A stretch of DNA of 64,000 nucleotides from Cheiracanthium punctorium (taxonomy: Eukaryota; Arthropoda; Arachnida; Araneae; Cheiracanthiidae). The stretch spans positions 126,501-190,500 of the forward strand of contig JAWZYV010012512.1 in the NCBI GenBank assembly GCA_038373885.1, given 5' to 3'. Positions 54,771-64,000 of the stretch are shown one piece after another (the first letter of the stretch is position 1; each line of letters begins with the position of its first letter). The notes beneath the pieces were generated by a model. That model was not told where the DNA came from. It was given only the letters and a program-made list of their open reading frames with translations, and made no database searches. Position numbers and translations under genes: made by a program.

Positions 54771-56661
54771 TGATTAGAATAGCACGTAAATAGCACTTAC
54801 GAAAACATAAACACATCAACTATCAATTTAAAATTCACATTAAAAACCTTAAACATTGCAAAGATTCGTTAAAAAAGAGCACTTACCTTTATTTTTTAAA
54901 AATAACCGCTCAGAAATGTCCCTAACACCCACCGGCTTATAATGTAACACCAGCATGCTTTCTTTTATTTAGCTTTATATTCACACCATATTTCTAACAA
55001 ACACACACAAATTCTTTTCATACATTAACATAACATATTTCATTCCCTTCCATCAATAACATGAAACAATTTCAAATTCCCAAACTGACGATACATGTAT
55101 TCTTTATGGTTGCCAGTCACAACTGCCACTGGCAGGGTACTTCACTTCCAATGTGCATCGCCCATGACGGCGCCAGAAGTATCACCAAATGAAACATGTA
55201 AACAAACATCGATATGTAAACAGCACCGGATACGAACTATAATCCTAAAAAAATACTGGACTATATTCCGTATACGGTGCTGTTTACATTTTGATGTTTT
55301 GTTTACAAATTGATTTGGTGTTGGCTCTGGCGCCGTCATGGGCGATGCTCAGCTGGAGTGAAGTACCCTGCCGGTGATTGTTTAGACTAGTAACCAAAGA
55401 GAAACACGGGGTGTTTTGAAGTATGGGATTTTCATTCAGTGCTAATTGAATGACGATAGTTGTTTGTTTGTGGCTGGTGATAGAGTGGATTAAGTTAATG
55501 TTTGATTTTCCTTGTGGTTTTGATTCTGTTTTACGGACTGTTTATCGTAGGTTAGTAAGCGTATCGGGGAATTTCGTCGTCAGTATTTATGTGTGGAATA
55601 TGGCATTTTTTAATGTTTTGAAAGGAAAAGGAGCATTCTTTTGTGTGTGTTTGATAGAAATATGGTGTGAATATAGAGCTAAATAAAAGAAAGCATGCTG
55701 GTTTTACGTTATAAGCCGGTGGGTTTTGGGGACATTTCTGAGCGGTTATTTAAAAAAAAAATAAAGGTAAGTGCTCTTTTTTAACGAATCATTGCAATGT
55801 TTAAGGTTTTTAATATGAATTTTAAATTGATATTCGATGTGCTTTATGTTTTCGTAAGTGCTATTTACGTGCTATTCTAATCATACTGACTTTATAAGAG
55901 GTGAACAACTAGGTTGTTTAATGCACCGATGTTTTTTTGAGTTGAAAACGGGCCGGTGTTTGCCCAGTTTACATTAGCTGTACAACTAGGTTGCTTAATT
56001 CACTGTTGTTTTTTTAGTTAAAAACGGTCCACTGGTTGTGTAGTTTACATAGCTGTACAACTAGGTTGCTAAATCCACTGAGGTTTTTTTAGTTAAAGAC
56101 GGTCCACTGGTTGCATAGTTTACATAGCTGTACAACTAGGTTGCTGAACCCACTGAGGTTTTTTTAGTTAAAAACGGACCACTGGTTGCCTAGTTTAGAT
56201 AGCTGCACAGCAAGGTTGCTGAATCCACTGAGGTTTTTTTAGTTAAAAACGGGCCACTGGTTGCCTAGTTTAGATAGCTGTACAACTAGGTTGCTGAATC
56301 CACTGAGGTTTTTTTAGTTAAAAACGGTCCACTGGTTGCTCATTTTTAGTGGAATATATGTGCAATTTTAATGTGCTGATCGTGGAAAATGGTTGGCGAC
56401 AGTCGCTGAGCTTGGCGGCCGCCAAGCTCCAGCGACTGTCGCCATGTTTACATGGGGTGCGCACCGGCTTGTATGATTTTACCAAAACACTAATAAGTAC
56501 AGTAAATTCTTGGATAATTGAACACTTCCCTTTTCCTATAAATTGTTTTAAAACATTTACTGCTATTTAGAAAGCTTATGGTTTTCATTTTCAAATGATC
56601 CCAGTGTCTGATTTAATATAAATGACAGTAATGTTTATGTTAAATGCTTGGGATGTGATAC

Positions 56662-57929
56662 AGTATGGAATCTCTTATTCAGAAACCAGTTATCCGGAAT
56701 CATTTTCCAACCGATTAATTTCTTATTTTTTTTCAAAAATTGATCAAATGCTCAAAAAAATAAATTGAAAATTTGTCCTGTAATGAAGTTTTTTTTTTCA
56801 CTTCTTGTGTTTTTGTTTTTTCATTTTGAGTATTTAAACTAGAATTTAAAATGTAAGCAATCAGGTAAGGTGTTGTACTTATTCATTCATTTTTTTAGTG
56901 TGCGTAACTAAGTTTTCAAGAAGTTATACATTTACTACCTCTCTAAATATGATTGTTATTTATCTTGCTCTTATTAAAAGTTTTTATATTATTTTTTTAG
57001 TATACAGTGAAATCTCTCTAACAATATTTTATAATATATTGTTGTAAAGAGAATTATCGTTATAGAGAGAATCACTACTGAAACAAAAAGAATTTTGTTC
57101 TTATATCGTATAATCTGTGTCATCACTAGGAGGTGCTCTGTTCCATTCAGCACTACCTAGTGCTCACGCAAACAATAAACATGTTCTTCTCATTCCATTT
57201 AATATATATTGATATAAGATAGTGTTGAGTAATTTTTACATCACACCGAAGTTTTAGTCAAATACCCTTTTCCAGAATTACAGAGACGCCATATAAATGT
57301 TTATCAAATATTTAAATAATAAATGTTTAATGTCTGAATAAATAAAAACCTGAAAAGTTTTCTGAAAAATGTAGTACGAGAAATGTATTTTCTTGTACTC
57401 ATTGCCACTATCACTCCAGCAATATGAAACCAAAACTTTGGTAAGTTTTTCACAGAAGTTGCAACCTGAGAACCGCGTCCAACGGTTCAACCACAATTTA
57501 TCTGAACCTTTTTTTGGTGGTGTTTAATTCATTTGTAACAGTTGGACTTTGCAGAAAAAAATTACAATAGAGAGAATTATTGTAATGGAAGGGATAATAT
57601 TACTATCATTGTAGGGAGAATTACCGTTGTAAAGAATATTGTAATACAGAGAACTTTTTTTTTATTTTAATCTCTAAAGGTGATTAAGCCAGGACTATGA
57701 AAGAATATCGTAATAGAGAGAATTATTACTGTAGTTACGGTATCGTTGTAGCGAGATTCTGCTGTAATAACATAGCAATTAATATTTAATTATAATCAGA
57801 AGTAGAGTAACATATATGTTACCAATTAAATCAGTGGATGCTGTGTTAATGCCCAACCAGTTATCCATAAAATTCAGTTATCCAGAATCGACCTGGTCCC
57901 TACCATTCTCGGTAACAGGGTCTATACTG
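56662..57929. mobile_element. pogo-like element with diverged ends
   Basis: CAGTATGGAATCTCTTATTC...CCAGTTATCCGGAATC (56662) and GTTATCCAGAATCGAC...GGGTCTATACTG (to 57929), with TA on both sides. A second pogo-type element occupies 57005-57764. Poly-A 57969-57993 lies just outside. Confidence 0.65.
57005..57764. mobile_element. 760-bp pogo/Tigger MITE
   Basis: CAGTGAAATCTCTCTAACAA (57005) and GTTGTAGCGAGATTCTGCTG (to 57764), TA duplications. ATTGTAATAGAGAGAATTAT-type subterminal repeats occur at both ends. No gene. Confidence 0.85.
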
Positions 57930-58287
57930 TACCATAATTTCCGGCTTAAAATTGGCAGATTATCTACAAAAAAAAAAAAAAAAAAAAAAAAAAAGAAAAT
58001 TTATCTGTTGCATCTATGATATTGCTGCATACTATCTAATGAAGTCTTTCGAGAAGCCTTCAGGATTTACATTTAAATTATGAAATCAAAACAAAAGTTC
58101 CTTTTACTTTAACAGATTTCAACCCTGGAAAAGGTTTAAGTCTGTTAATCAGTCACTTAACACTAGATATAGCACTGCAGTTGTCAAATAGATTTCTTGA
58201 AGAGAGGGATAATAGACTTTTGAGGGTCATAACTACTTGTTTCACATTCACACTTGTTTGATCTTATTCCTCACACCACATTAGTAA

Positions 58288-58419
58288 GCAAGGGCACAGC
58301 CTGAGGGGGCTGCAGCACCCTACCCCTGAAATGAGACCCTTTATTTATTTACAATTTGATATTTAGCTTACAATTTGAACACAGCTCCCATGAAATAAAA
58401 TCCTGGCTATGCTACTGTT
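58288..58419. mobile_element. hAT-type MITE remnant
   Basis: CAAGGGCACAGCCTGAGGGGG left and TCCTGGCTATGCTACTG right are diverged inverted repeats of the CAGTGGCGTAGCC class. No duplication remains. The rest of 57994-59033 shows no gene. Confidence 0.6.
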
Positions 58420-59256
58420 GGTGAATAATATCAAGATGCTGCAATCAGTTTGGAGTCGAAATGACTTTTTATTGGTCTCGCTGCACCTTATGAATTGTGT
58501 TTGAAACAAGGAAACTTAGTCAAAAATACTGTCATCACTGCTTTGTATGAAGTCACATGGAGATCAACACAGAAGACATCCATATTAAAAAAAAAATTAT
58601 GTTGCATTCCTAGGGGGTATGTAGAATAAAATGTTTAAAGTCGCTAAAGTTTGCAATTTTTGGTGATTTATTGCCCTGTTTGGGGACAAAAAGTAAGTCC
58701 ACAAAACTGAAACTAGCTTGACAATATCTTCCATTTTGGTGAGAAACTAGCAAATCCTACAGTTTATTACAAAGGAGAAGTATAGGTAGAATATGCCTGA
58801 TGAAGATTGTAAATCAGGTTTAGTAAGTGATTTTAATATAGATTTCAATTCCAAAGAACTGTTTTATAGAACAAGGCAGGCAAATACTGTACACTCATGG
58901 ATTATGATACAGTTTTGGCGATTTTAATATAGATTTCAATTCTGAAAAATGTTTTATGGAACAAGAAAGATAAACATGGCACACTCATGGATTCTGCTGA
59001 ACATGCCAAACAGTATTTATAAAGGTGAAGTAAATGAGGGTATCCGGAAAGTAAGTACTGTTTTGAAAAAAAAAAATCAAGTCAGTTTTATTTTTACATG
59101 AGCGAGCATATCTTAAACTATTTTTCGACAGTTTCCACCAATGTTCAAACATTCGTCGACCCGCTTTTCTATACCTTCTTCATAGAAACTTCCAGCCAGT
59201 GACGATAAACACGACTCCACAGCATTTTTCACCTCATCGTCGGAATCCAAAGTGCA

Positions 59257-61821
59257 GGGCTCGGCCCGAGTCACTTTTCTGACTTTTTCTCACTATTTTT
59301 AGAAGTTGTCACTATCAGTAACTATTTTCGACAGTTGGTCACTTTTATCACTTTTTACTTCCTTGTACGGAGTATATGGAAGTAATGTGAACCCGAAAAA
59401 TTTCGGGGGCCAAATTTTAACGAAAAAAACCAATTTAGACTATCTCTAAATTTACTTTAAAGAATTTTTTCGATGCATCTCATCGTAAGCTAGCATGCAC
59501 CATCATATAAATGCATCATATGTCTGCAACTCATTTTGACCAGCGCGAGTCTATTTTGTCCAGTTTTTCCATTCCGTCTGTACGTACATATGTATGTAAC
59601 TCGCATATCTCAAAAACTATTCGTTGTAGAATGTTGAAACTTTATATTTAGGATTGTTCTAGCATCTAGTTGTGTACCTCCCCTTTTGGTCTCAATCAAA
59701 TGGATAGTTTATGTACAGGACCGCCCAAAAGATTCGAAATACATTACACTATATGGGCTGAAATTCATTAAACTCTCATATCTCATAAACTATTGGTCGT
59801 AGAATGTTGAAACTTTATATTTAGGATTGTTGTAACGTATAGTTGCGCACCTCCCCCTTCGATTCCATTCGACTGGATAGTTTATCAACAGGGCCTCCCA
59901 AGAGATTCTAAATACATCACGCTGCATGGGCCGAAATTCATTAAAGCGAATTTTAGAGCTTTTTGGCTATTTCAAATGACTCAGAAGTGATATATGCTAT
60001 AAAGACCTACAAAATGAATTTCTCCATTTAAAAAAGTGTCTTTATCATTTATAGTTCTGCTACAGGAACACTCAAAAAATTTCCAATACATTATGGTCAA
60101 TGGCAATTTTAGGGGCATTCATCCATTTAAAGCACAATACCGTCCTACCATATAAGCTAGGTAATGGTCCGACTACGGTCATGTGCTTCCCTCAACAACT
60201 ATGCCAAAAGTCGCCAAGCTTGGCAACTTTTGGTTTACGTGTGTATGTATTTAACTTTCAAATCTCAAAAACTATTAGTCACAGAATGTTGAAATTTCAT
60301 ATATAAGATTATTGTAACATCTAGCTGTGCATCTCTATTTTTGGTTCCAATCTACTGGAGAGTTTATTTACAGGACCACCAAAAAGAATTTCAATACTTT
60401 AATGGACATCTTTAATATAATACAACTGTAGACAGTCATTGTTAGGTCCATGCCCAAAATCTCGCTGTCTGTCGTCGACCTTGGTGAGTTTTCCAAAATA
60501 TCGCCAAATTTGGCGATAGTCAGTCATTTAGTCCATGCCTAAAATATTGCAATTTGTCATCATTCTTGGCGAGTTTTGGCAAAATATCGCCAAATTTGGC
60601 GATAGTCTGTCGTTTGGTCCATGCCCAAAATCTTGCCATTTGTCGTTGACCTTGGTGAGTTTTACCAAAATATTGCCAAATTTGGCGATAGTCAGTCATT
60701 GGTCCATGTCCAAAATATCGCCATTTTTCATCGTCCTTGACGAGTTTTGGTGAAATATCGCAAAATTTGGCTATAGTCAGTCATTGTTTGGTCCATGCTT
60801 AAAATCTCGCCATATGTCGTTGACCTTGGCGAGGTTTGCCAAAATATTGCCAAACTTGGCGCCAAAAATTATTTCGTAATTTATATAACTCTAAAAATTT
60901 GACCTGTAGAATTTTTAGCTTTTGTATTAAGAACTATTGTAATATCTAACTGTTTTCAATATCTTTTTTTACTGCAATCGACTGGGAATTTATGTACAGG
61001 GTCAACTAGCATGATTTTGAATACATTAAGGTGTATGGATGCATTCAATTCGTTGAAAGTCTGTGGTCAATGACTACTTTGGCTATCCTCAAAATCTCGC
61101 AAACTATCTCAAGCTTGTACGCTTTTGGTGAAATACCGCCAAATAAAGTGTCAGAATGAAATATTTCAAACTGAACTCAGCTTGGCGATATCGAAATATT
61201 TGGCTAGAAATCGCTAAACTTTACTATTACTGATATTTTATCTCTTTCAAACAAAATTAGATGAAGTGTGCAGAAAATATATTTGATTTTAATTGACGTG
61301 CAAGGAAGTCGTGTTGTCCACATCAGATTTTTAAAAATGTATAATCAAAGTTCATTCAAACATCTCCAGAAATGAAACTAAATCCTCTCACTCTCTCTCT
61401 CTCTCTCTTTTTTTTTTTTTTTTTTAAAATCTGGCCTCTCAGAGAAAAGAATAGTTAGTTCTAAACGTATCGTCCCTACACACACACACACACACCTCCT
61501 GTCAGCCCATAAATCATATTTTGTTTTGAATGACTCAATTTTGTAGGAACAAATCAATAGCTTACGAAGCCTGTTAAGAAATATAACTTATCGTTTAACA
61601 CTTCTTTTAAATTGATAAGTAACTGATTCATGAAGTCAGTTTTTGTAGCCTTATGTGTTTCAGAGTTTCTTGTAAAAAAGTTTTTAACAAATAGTATTGC
61701 ATGTTAATGTCATAAATGATGCCGTTAACGTAATAAATTATGCATTGAATGGTGTAATTTAAGTCACTATTTAGTCACTTTTCTCACTAGTTTTGTTCCT
61801 ACGGCTTGGGCTGAGCCCTGA
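59257..61821. mobile_element. 2.6-kb hAT-like element with internal tandem arrays
   Basis: CAGGGCTCGGCCCGAG (59257) and CTTGGGCTGAGCCCTG (to 61821) are inverted; AAAGTG flanks both sides, a partial duplication. Inside, a unit of about 200 bp (ATCTCAAAAACTATTCGTTG...CAGGACCGCC...) repeats across 59600-60420, then 88-bp units (60430-60860). It contains CT and CA microsatellites near 61390 and 61480. No gene. Confidence 0.75.
60430..60860. repeat. five tandem 88-bp units with CGCCAAATTTGGCG palindromes
   Basis: Each unit ends ATCGCCAAATTTGGCGATAG followed by TCAGTCATTTGGTCCATGCC. Palindromes occur near 60503, 60592, 60677, 60761 and 60849, the last two degenerate. Confidence 0.85.
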
Positions 61822-62068
61822 AAGTGCTTTTCGCCTAGCTCGCACTTCATGTGCAGGAACATGTGGTAGTCGGACGGTGCCAAGTTTTGACTGTACGGCA
61901 GGTGATCGAACTGCTGCCAACGAAACTGTAACTATTGTTTGCATGTCACCAGCAGTATGGGCCGAGCATTCTCACAAAGCGACACAATTCCTTTACTGAG
62001 CATTCCTTTCCATTTGTTTTGAATTGCACTTCATAGTTTTCTTAAACTTGGGGTTATTGTCATTGGTG

Positions 62069-62158
62069 GGAAGTTTCAATGAAGAAGGTATAGAAAAGCT
62101 GGTAACCTACTATGACAATTTTTCGAACGTTGGCAGAAACTATGTAGAAAAATATAAG
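62069..62158 (+). pseudogene. second mariner C-terminal fragment, opposite strand
   Basis: GSFNEEGIEKLVTYYDNF and VGRNYVEKYK match the last 30 residues of mariner transposase, parallel to the minus-strand SFYEEGIEKR. Diverged from it, so it is not a simple recent inversion of the same sequence. Confidence 0.75.
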
Positions 62159-62370
62159 GTATGCTCTTTCATGTAAAAATTAAATTGGCTTGAAAAAAAT
62201 ATTTTATTTATTTATTTTTTTTTTTTTTCAAAACGGTACTTACTTTTCGAATACCCCTTGTAGTTAGAATATTATTGGTAAAGATTGTAAAACATTTTAG
62301 TAGGTGCATTTCATGTAAGTTTTGATTTGTTTTATGGAACAATTAAAATTTTTTATTTTCTTTTTTAAAG

Positions 62371-62458
62371 GCGGCCACAAGCCAAATATTCTGGATAAAT
62401 ACATTTTAGTGTGGATGAAGAAATATCCTTCTGTTTCTGAAGTTCCATCACTTGTAAG
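62371..62458 (+). CDS. second coding exon, FAM162/UPF0389-like protein
   Basis: Acceptor TTTCTTTTTTAAAG and donor GTAAG|GTAATG bound 88 bases. Frame GC|GGC gives GHKPNILDKYILVWMKKYPS, then VSEVPSLV. The pattern P-x-x-(L/F)-(D/E)-K-x-I-L-V-W-x-x-(K/R)-(F/Y)...(E/D)(I/V)P is the start of the DUF1075 domain in FAM162A and the fly UPF0389 proteins. It continues the exon at 43128 in phase. The exon ends in phase 2; the following transmembrane part must lie beyond 64000. I did not find it in 62459-64000. Confidence 0.6.
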
Positions 62459-64000
62459 GTAATGTCTGTTTGTTCCATTTAAGAGTAGTGAAAACATTTC
62501 AACAAATGAAAATGATTACTTTAGACACATTTTGAAACCATTTTATCTTGCTGAAATAATAAAATTTTCCCATAGTGTCTACTATACGGATATGCATTTA
62601 AAATATTTCAAATGCAATTCAAGTGATTAAATTTCTAATTGTGACTGTACTAAAGATTTGTTGTATTCAGTCTGATAAGATAAAAATTGATAAAGCAATT
62701 ATAAAAATCAAAGCCATTAACTTATTAACTTCTAGACTTTTCTTTTAAATGTAGGACTAACGTTTCTCCATAACGGTCTTATGTAAATAAATTCTAAGTA
62801 ATGTTATAATGCGAAAATGAGTTTGTGTGTTTATTACGCTTTCACACCTAAATCGCTGAATCGATTTTGATGATTTTGATATAGAGATAGATGGGACCCC
62901 CGAGAAGGCTATAGGCTACTTAGAATTTTAGATTTTTAATTATTAATTAAAAACCATTTTTACATTGCCATGCTTGGCGAGTTTCGCCCGTATCAAATGA
63001 TTCATGTTTTGAGCTAACAGGAATGCTATTACTTCAATGAAGAATCGCGTGCATTTGAAAAAGATTAATTAATTATTGTGGAAATTATGCCAGTTTTATT
63101 CCAAATCTATCTATCTATAATAACAGAAATGAATGTGCTCCAGGCAAATCTACAGAATGCAGAGCTTTGAAAATTTGAGCATATAAGCCCATGACTTTGG
63201 TAATGCGCACTTGAGGCTCAGAATTTTGAAATTTTAATTACTTTTCTAACTATTAATTAAAAACTGTTTATAGGTGTTCATGCTTGGCAGGTTTCGCTTG
63301 CACAAAATGATTTATGTTTTTGAAATAAAGCAGAAATTCTATTTGCAGAATCGCATGCATTTGAAAAACATGAAATGGCATGGGAATTACAGTAGTTTTA
63401 CGCCAAATTGAAAAGCATAAGAAAAAGTCTAAATGTGTTTCCTAAAGTTCATAAATTTCCAAATCGTACTAATAATATAAATGCGCACATTTGTGTGTTT
63501 GGATGGTTGTGACTGAATAACACAAAAATGGCTGAACAGATTAAAAAAAATTTGTAATGGCAGATCTATGGGGATCTACAGAGATACAGTGGATCTACGG
63601 CCCATTGAAACTGAATTTACCTAGATAGAATAGAGTTTTGATGCTTAGTTAAAAACTGCGTGTCTAAAAATTGGTTGTTCTGGATGTACTACTTTAACTT
63701 TTAGACTTGACCTCAATCAATGGCTTTGAACCCTTTCATTCCTAGGCCACAGGTATTTTCAAAACCTCAGAGTCCCAAAGAATCGCCTGAAATTTTGTCT
63801 CCCCCTTGAAACATTTCAGTTTCTTTTAAGGATGATCAGTAACCAAATTGTTCTCGCCTTTTCCATATATACGTGAATAGCGAAGAATAGCTCATTGTTA
63901 GAACGGGTTATGGCAAGTTGGTTAGTGGCAAACGCAAAGAACAGTTTTTGAGTGTTGATGTCCGTTCACCCCCTGCAAAGTCATAAAAAGGGGAGCTAAC
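62459..64000. other. intron and dispersed arthropod repeat
   Basis: Two units (about 62815-63110 and 63200-63440), plus a variant from 63470, carry the widespread arthropod repeat motif TTTCACACCTAAATCGCTGA...GATTTTGATATAGAGATAG and TGCTTGGCGAGTTTCGC. Each is followed by TCAAATGATTCATGTTTT and GCATTTGAAAAA. No coding sequence recognised. Confidence 0.6.

Larger units (their letters stand above)
52411..56483. mobile_element. palindromic foldback element with terminal hairpins
   Basis: The left terminus GGCAAAATCATAAAAGACGG...GTGCGCACCCCATG pairs with the right terminus to 56483. Arms are complementary all the way to a centre near 55243 once the nested element (52705-54446) is removed, about 1.1-1.2 kb each. 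Each end holds a cruciform-type hairpin (52454-52497; 56395-56443). Inside come 75-bp tandem arrays in opposite orientation (54461-54770; 55895-56345). The centre (55127-55375) is an inverted pair around GTACTTCACT...CGCCCATGACGGCGCCAGA. Partial relatives are at 8265-8945 and 18551-18594. Confidence 0.88.
59113..61940 (-). pseudogene. mariner transposase fragment, interrupted
   Basis: On the minus strand 61940-61822 encodes WQQFDHLPYSQNLAPSDYHM, the third-catalytic-Asp region of mariner transposases (HPPYSPDLAPSDYHL, D of SDY), then GEKHF. After the insertion, 59256-59113 continues DDEVKNAV...SLAGSFYEEGIEKRVDEC to a stop. One base is out of frame at the junction. N-terminal two-thirds missing. 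Confidence 0.83.
59034..62260 (-). mobile_element. rearranged mariner element split by another transposon
   Basis: GAGGGTATCCGGAAAGTAAG (59036) and CTTACTTTTCGAATACCCCTTG (to 62260) are inverted repeats of mariner type. Transposase C-terminal sequence is present in both orientations (minus 59113-59256 continuing at 61822; plus 62069-62158), so two mariner ends are joined tail-out. The element at 59257-61821 is inserted in the minus copy. Confidence 0.78.

Noticed and set aside
1..64000. CRISPR arrays, operons, bacterial defence genes
   Set aside because: No regular spacer arrays, no clustered intact ORFs; all tandem repeats here have contiguous units and sit inside transposons.

Overview
The window looks like animal nuclear DNA that is almost entirely transposons. 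It is AT-rich, with long homopolymers and microsatellites, and it shows spliced exons, poly(A) signals and elements typical of arthropods: piggyBac, hAT, pogo/Tigger, mariner, Ty3/gypsy and Penelope. I favour an arthropod, possibly a chelicerate, but the sequence does not prove the lineage. I see no operon, CRISPR array or bacterial gene.

The only host gene I can argue for is a two-exon fragment of a small mitochondrial-type protein resembling the FAM162/UPF0389 family. Its first coding exon is at 43128-43257 and the next at 62371-62458. The phases match exactly, and the 19.1-kb intron between them is packed with transposons. The rest of the gene lies beyond the right edge.

Region by region: 0.27-1.94 kb is an intact piggyBac-type transposase behind a palindromic, promoter-like segment. 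2.2-2.6 kb is a MITE with an 8-bp target duplication. 3.1-6.0 kb is a non-coding foldback element. 9.0-14.4 kb is a decayed hAT element split by a degenerate repeat, which itself holds an inverted-duplicate Penelope element with a 12-bp target duplication and hammerhead-like motifs. 14.5-17.8 kb is a second hAT-like element with another element nested in it. 19.4-32.9 kb is a four-level nest: a small MITE holds a Ty3/gypsy retrotransposon, whose leader holds a 7.6-kb DNA transposon, which holds several MITEs and a spliced THAP-like gene. 32.97-33.9 kb is a long-TIR element. 35.5-42.3 kb is a 6.2-kb long-TIR element inside a smaller TIR element, with a foldback, a hAT MITE and a short Penelope insertion inside. 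43.5-46.0 kb holds two related TIR elements in opposite orientation. 46.05-50.58 kb is a 4.5-kb hAT element with a nested Tigger. 51-52 kb is a MITE cluster. 52.4-56.5 kb is a palindromic foldback with terminal hairpins and a nested element carrying an unrecognised ORF. 56.7-57.9 kb is pogo within pogo. 59.0-62.3 kb is a rearranged mariner split by another element.

Element boundaries come from terminal inverted repeats and target-site duplications read by eye. Several duplications are exact (8 bp for hAT-like, 12 bp for Penelope, 9 bp for one MITE family), and these are the firmest calls. Functional names for weakly conserved ORFs are tentative and marked as such.
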